Origin: JADJTT01 sp049306275
GTDB lineage: Bacteria; Bacteroidota; Bacteroidia; Chitinophagales; Saprospiraceae
Reading direction: 5' to 3'
Assembly (NCBI GenBank): GCA_049306275.1
Contig: JBAQQB010000138.1
Span: 44,246 to 108,245, forward strand
DNA length: 64,000 nucleotides
Shown here: piece by piece, positions 59,736 through 64,000 of the stretch
Position numbering within the stretch: position 1 is the first letter of the stretch
Layout of the letters: each line of letters starts with the position of its first letter
The notes under the pieces: model-generated
Databases searched by the model: none
Seen by the model: the letters and a program-made list of their open reading frames with translations, nothing else
Told to the model about the DNA's origin: nothing
Program-made: the position numbers and the translations under genes

Positions 59736-62700
59736 CTATTCGAGGATGACCATCTTGCGGGTAGCAGAGTGGGTCGGCGTATCGAGCTGATAGTACAGCA
59801 CGCCGCTCACACCACCGAAATCGCTCAGGTTCACTTCGTTGTAGCCTTTTCCGTACTCGCCTTTGATCACGCGTACCACCTTACCGGAGGCATCCATGAC
59901 CGTCAGGGTAGCGGCGGCCGGTTCCGGCAGGCGGAAACCGATGCGCGTTACACCCGTGAAGGGGTTCGGAATGTTCTGATACAGTTCGAAGCCTGCTGCC
60001 ACTGCGTCGCCGAACGTCAGTTGTACGTTCAGCAGGTCGCCGTTGGCGCTGTAAGCTTCGGCTGCCGTGTAGCGGGAGCTCGTGCTCAGTTCCTTGCTCA
60101 GGGTCGTATTCTCATTGGCCTTGATCACCAGGGTGAAGATGGCTTCTTCGGAGCCGAGGACGCGGGCGTCAGCCTCGTTCCAGCTCGTGGTCAGCGCGCC
60201 TTCTTCCAGGAGGGCGAAGCCAAAGTTTTCTGCCTTTGCAAGGCCTTCTGCCACGTCAAGCAGTTCGATACCTTCACCCAGTTCGAGGGTGAACTGGTAG
60301 CCGGATACTGCCTGGTCGTTGCCGTAGAACGGTACGTTGTATACCTGTCCTTCCTTCAGTTCCATGTCTTTGGTATGGAACAGCAGGTCGCCCATCATGG
60401 TGCGCTGGTCAGCCTGCCCGTCGAGGGTAGTTGCCGCGCTGCCGTTGACGTCACCGACTTTGATCGCTACGAAGTCTGCTTCCAGATCGCTGGTCGTCAG
60501 GTTGTTGTAGTTGATCACTTCGGGGAACACAGCAGCCCAGGGGTTCTGCGGGTTCGGGAAGGAGAAGTCCTTGTCTACAAAGCGCCAGCTGGTGTTGTTC
60601 GGGAAGTTGTCCTCAACGAAGAGGATCACCTTGCGAATAGCTACCAGGTCAAGCGTCGTCACAGTGCCGGAGTTGTTGGCATCGGCAGCGATGATCTTGT
60701 ACGGGCTGTCGAGCGGGTCGACGTTCAGTACGTGGCGCGTGATGAGCACCATGTCGAAGGTCGTCACGCCGTTAGCGGCATTTTCGTCGAGCATCGGGGT
60801 CACCGTGTAGTCATTGCCGGCAACAGCGGAGAAGTTGAACTGGCCGTTCAGACCGGTAACTTGCGTCAGCAGGCCACCGTTCATTTCAACCGTTACACCT
60901 TCTACAGGCGCTTGTTCTTCGGTAGCGACTTCACCTGCGATCACGATCGGAGTACCGCCGCCGCAGAAGCCCATGTTGTCTTGTACGAACAGGAAGGTCT
61001 CACAGAAGTCCTGGTTGCCGTAGATGTCGGTCACCCAGATCTGTACCGCTACCTGACCTGCCAGTACGTCGTCGCAGTCAAATACCTGCGTGGTATTCGT
61101 GATATCGGACGAGTAGCTGAAGTGTGCGATCGGACCGCAGTTGTCGAACGAGCCTTCGTCGAAGGCCTCAGCGTCAACAGCGACCATTTGCGTCTGCATG
61201 ATCTCGACTACCAGGCCGTTGTCGCACAGCGGAGTCGGTTTCTTGCAGTCTTCCACGGTAATCGTGATCGTTTCATATGCGGTGTTGCCGCAGTTGTCGG
61301 TCACAGCGTAGGTCACTTCGTATTCGCCAACTCCCACATCCGGGATGGTCACGTCGCCGGAGATGTTGTTGAAGGTACCGAAGTCGCCAGTGATGTCGAC
61401 GTCGAAGTTCGGCGAGCATTCATCCGTGATAACCGGGAAGGGCAGCACGAGATCCATGTCGCAGTCGGTATCGACGATGCAGCCATCGATTTGCGGTACG
61501 GTGAAAGAAGGATCATCTTCGTCAACGACTTTGATGACCTGCTTCCAGGTGATGAAACCGTCAGCGATACCAGGCGAGCCTGAGCTGTTGTAACCATCGC
61601 GGAAGGTTCGGTTGTCTTTGTCGCCGTCACCGTCCCAATCCACGTTCAGGTTTTGTTCGGCTTTGCCGGATTCGCTGTAAAGGTCTTCACCGAATTGTTC
61701 GTACACGCACCAGTTGATTACCGTCCAGGTACGTTCGATCTTGTAGCAAGCATCTGGAACGACCGTGAAGGTCTGGTCTTCGAAGGAGACTGCGATCAGT
61801 TCGCACTCGTCGAAGAAGATTTCCGGTTCACCCGTATCGGGCAGCTGGCCATCGATGCATTCAACCGTCACGTTGGCCGGGAATTCAACTACCCAGTCGC
61901 TGACGTGTTGAACCGTGATGATCTGCGTGCAGGTCACCGGTACGTTGGTAGCATCTTGTGCCGTCCAGCTGCGGGTGATCGTGCCTTTCGAGCAGTTGTC
62001 GATGTTGGTCGTAACGTTGTGGGTTACATCCAACTGACAGTTGTCGTAGAAGACAGGAGAACCGAAGCCGTTGAGCACATCGAAGTCGCCTTGTTCAAGA
62101 CCGGCAGCGTAGTTCTGCAAGTAAGTATCGCAGGTAATCGTCTGCGGAGCCGGGCAGCTGATGATGATCGGCGGCAGTTTGTCGTTGACGTTCACCGATA
62201 CCATGCAGTCGTTGAAGTTGCCGTAGCAGTCGTAGGCGCGGAACACAACCGTGATGGACTGGCCGGCGTCGACGCAGCAGAATTCTACGGTCGGGCCGAA
62301 GTCGTCGAAGTTGCCTTCGCAGTCGCCGTCCATGCGGCGGGCTTCAAAGTATGCCAGGCAGCAGTTGTCGTAAGAACCGTCGTCGAAGGTCGTAGCGTTC
62401 ACCACCGCGAAGCCGTCGCCGGAGAGATTCACATCCGTGATCTCGTCGCAGATCGTAGTCGGTACGACGTTATCTACCACGTTGACGTGGATCGTCACGC
62501 TGGTGATATTGCCGCACTCGTCTTCGGCGACATAAGTGATCGGGTGTACGCCGATACCCAGACCCGGCCAGGGCAGAATGCCACCGTTGGTCGTCGTACC
62601 CACAGGGGTCGTGATCTCGAGGTTCACAATCTCGTTGCAGACGCCGTCGATGATTGCCAGCGGCAGCGGACCCAGAGCAAAGCACTTGTTATGCGGCTCG

Positions 62701-64000
62701 GATACCCAGTTGTTGGCGCTGATGAGGTACCAGTCGTTGACCGGGTCATACTGCCAAACAGGGCCGGAGAAGCTGATCGACGGAGCAACGTCCTTGATCG
62801 CGATGTACTGTACGTGCGTAGCGTTGGAGATACCTCCGGTGCCTTCCGTGCACCAGTCGTTGATCAACCAGGTGCGGATGATCTTGTATTCACCCGGGCA
62901 AACGTTGGCGATCTGGTCGGTGAAGCTTACGGAGAGGCCACAAGCGCCGGTACCGGTCGTCGTCAAATTCACACCGCCAATAGCCGGCCAGCCGGTGATC
63001 TGCGGGTTGAAATCAGCAGGCGTGTTGTTGCACTGGTAAGTTACATCCGCCGGCCAAACAACCTGGCTGATCTCGCCGCGCAGCTTGTCGATGTGCTGTA
63101 CGCAGGAGCTGGTGTTGCCGAAGATATCGGTTGCAATCCAGGTGCGTACGATCGAAGTAATGACCGCATCGTTTTCACCGCAATCGAACTGCGTGTATTG
63201 ATCGGAGTATTCCAGCACGTAGTCGGAGCAGTCAAAGACTGCCGGGCTACCCACGATGGTCAGGTCGTCGTCGCTGACCACACAGAGTATCTCGATGTCT
63301 TCCGGACAGGTAATCTCCGGCTTCCACTTGTCTTCCACCACGATCGTAGCCCAACACATATTGCCACTGATCAGGTGCGACAGCAGGACGGTCATCGGGT
63401 CGCCGATGTGGCTCGCGTCTACCTGGTTGGCAGGGTTGAACTGCGTGGTATTCCACGGATAGTCGATGGTTACAGTGTAGTCGTCGTAGCAGAAGTAGCT
63501 GCCTTCCAGGATCATGTCAGGCGTCACTTCGCTCACGCAGTCGCCTTCCAGCGATACGTAAATCGTGTCGTTGCATGCTACCACATCGGGCGTTTCCACA
63601 ACGTTGACGTAGGTGGAGATCATCTGCTGGCAACCGGAGTTGGTCAGCGTCTCTCCTTCGCTACCCGCAACGACCTGGCCGTTGATGATCGTGTAGCTGG
63701 TAAATTCGCCTGCGTCGAAGGTCACCTTAATGAAGTGCGGGCCTTCGCCAAGTTCCAGTGCGTTGAACAGGTACGGAGCCGGGATTGCCTCGCCATCGAT
63801 TTCTACACCGATGATCTGGCCTTCTGCACCGTAGAAGTCTTCAACCTGGATCGGGAACGGAGGCGTGCTCAGGCAGAACGGATCGAACAGGTCTACGAAT
63901 ACCGGCGTCGGGTAGCAAGCCTTGTTGCTCACAGTGCCCGTCTGGCCGATGTTGTTGGCCAGCGTTGCCGTGTAACCTACGCACTCAACGAATTTAGCGC
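59736..64000 (-). CDS. Giant HYR/dockerin-like adhesin with T9SS sorting domain (5' partial)
   Basis: The minus-strand frame is open to the right edge, so the N-terminus is missing; about 1420 residues are visible. The body has Cys-rich HYR/PKD-like modules with TRTWTATD-type motifs (CSKGTITRSWTAQDATN, VRTWIATDIFGNTSSC, VTYAVTDNCGN). Near the C-terminus a regulatory-like Ig fold (VEGVTVEMNGGLLTQVTGLN) leads to a dockerin-like calcium loop (DANNSGTVTTLDLVAIRK). A cohesin-like beta region follows, then a T9SS sorting domain (YQNIPNPFTGVTRIGFRLP to KMVILE). Predicted to be exported by T9SS as a large surface adhesin or matrix protein. It shares a terminator with the Lacal_2735 gene. Confidence 0.9.
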   Translation of the reverse strand, partial: AKFVECVGYTATLANNIGQTGTVSNKACYPTPVFVDLFDPFCLSTPPFPIQVEDFYGAEGQIIGVEIDGEAIPAPYLFNALELGEGPHFIKVTFDAGEFTSYTIINGQVVAGSEGETLTNSGCQQMISTYVNVVETPDVVACNDTIYVSLEGDCVSEVTPDMILEGSYFCYDDYTVTIDYPWNTTQFNPANQVDASHIGDPMTVLLSHLISGNMCWATIVVEDKWKPEITCPEDIEILCVVSDDDLTIVGSPAVFDCSDYVLEYSDQYTQFDCGENDAVITSIVRTWIATDIFGNTSSCVQHIDKLRGEISQVVWPADVTYQCNNTPADFNPQITGWPAIGGVNLTTTGTGACGLSVSFTDQIANVCPGEYKIIRTWLINDWCTEGTGGISNATHVQYIAIKDVAPSISFSGPVWQYDPVNDWYLISANNWVSEPHNKCFALGPLPLAIIDGVCNEIVNLEITTPVGTTTNGGILPWPGLGIGVHPITYVAEDECGNITSVTIHVNVVDNVVPTTICDEITDVNLSGDGFAVVNATTFDDGSYDNCCLAYFEARRMDGDCEGNFDDFGPTVEFCCVDAGQSITVVFRAYDCYGNFNDCMVSVNVNDKLPPIIISCPAPQTITCDTYLQNYAAGLEQGDFDVLNGFGSPVFYDNCQLDVTHNVTTNIDNCSKGTITRSWTAQDATNVPVTCTQIITVQHVSDWVVEFPANVTVECIDGQLPDTGEPEIFFDECELIAVSFEDQTFTVVPDACYKIERTWTVINWCVYEQFGEDLYSESGKAEQNLNVDWDGDGDKDNRTFRDGYNSSGSPGIADGFITWKQVIKVVDEDDPSFTVPQIDGCIVDTDCDMDLVLPFPVITDECSPNFDVDITGDFGTFNNISGDVTIPDVGVGEYEVTYAVTDNCGNTAYETITITVEDCKKPTPLCDNGLVVEIMQTQMVAVDAEAFDEGSFDNCGPIAHFSYSSDITNTTQVFDCDDVLAGQVAVQIWVTDIYGNQDFCETFLFVQDNMGFCGGGTPIVIAGEVATEEQAPVEGVTVEMNGGLLTQVTGLNGQFNFSAVAGNDYTVTPMLDENAANGVTTFDMVLITRHVLNVDPLDSPYKIIAADANNSGTVTTLDLVAIRKVILFVEDNFPNNTSWRFVDKDFSFPNPQNPWAAVFPEVINYNNLTTSDLEADFVAIKVGDVNGSAATTLDGQADQRTMMGDLLFHTKDMELKEGQVYNVPFYGNDQAVSGYQFTLELGEGIELLDVAEGLAKAENFGFALLEEGALTTSWNEADARVLGSEEAIFTLVIKANENTTLSKELSTSSRYTAAEAYSANGDLLNVQLTFGDAVAAGFELYQNIPNPFTGVTRIGFRLPEPAAATLTVMDASGKVVRVIKGEYGKGYNEVNLSDFGGVSGVLYYQLDTPTHSATRKMVILE

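Noticed and set aside
59769..61583. 604-residue plus-strand open frame
   Set aside because: Antisense to the HYR adhesin, which has repeated domains and a sorting domain.

Overview
The window comes from the chromosome of a GC-rich member of the Bacteroidota, most likely class Saprospiria (Lewinella / Haliscomenobacter / Phaeodactylibacter relatives). The evidence is six secreted proteins ending in type IX secretion (T9SS) C-terminal sorting domains, promoters with the Bacteroidota -7 box TAnnTTTG and few Shine-Dalgarno sites. Typical Bacteroidota families also occur: TPR-LytS kinases, LVIVD, DUF4419, Lacal_2735 and a giant HYR adhesin. The genus is inference.

Left end (1-8926) is the tail of an extracellular contractile injection system (eCIS) locus. 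It holds two DUF4157 effectors, a vanadium haloperoxidase, a ParA-like ATPase and an Afp15-type AAA+ ATPase. The first effector ends in a GH-E (HNH/Endo VII) nuclease and is followed at once by an ankyrin-repeat gene that is probably its immunity protein. The second ends in a YkuD-like L,D-transpeptidase domain. In both, base composition drops sharply just after the DUF4157 domain, as expected for swapped toxin modules. A 1966-residue CHAT protease - nSTAND NTPase - beta-propeller - ~12-TM protein follows (9049-14949).

15029-33009 is mostly cell-envelope and secreted proteins: an LVIVD/Ig-like repeat adhesin, DUF4419, LamG, TPR, TapB-like, esterase, anti-sigma and GH13 genes, then penicillin-binding protein 1C. 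A 527-bp gene-free stretch (33010-33536) carries two hairpin cassettes sharing a 19-bp identity and a stop-proximal terminator.

33537-36688 (minus strand) is a signalling unit: a cytosolic TPR histidine kinase, a 49-residue double-glycine leader peptide with its own promoter and terminator, and a LytTR response regulator. It is a candidate peptide-sensing system. 36764-44314 (minus) holds a DUF115/SDR/2-hydroxyacid dehydrogenase cluster, an FAD dehydrogenase, two related small secreted proteins, kdsA and a MacB-like permease.

44542-59704 is mainly housekeeping: queA, xseA-xseB, mdh, a peroxiredoxin-like protein, a vWA protein, miaE, an apparently catalytically dead prolyl oligopeptidase, cdaA, a GNAT, an M20 peptidase and a Lacal_2735 protein. 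The right edge is the 3' part of a giant HYR/dockerin-like T9SS adhesin.

Several genes are followed within 0-25 nt of the stop codon by reiterated 5-8 bp words (GTGAAA, GTTTATGGGG, CGTTTAT, CAATCAC, GGTTGGGTTG), many folding into long perfect hairpins. I found no tRNA, rRNA, CRISPR array or insertion sequence.
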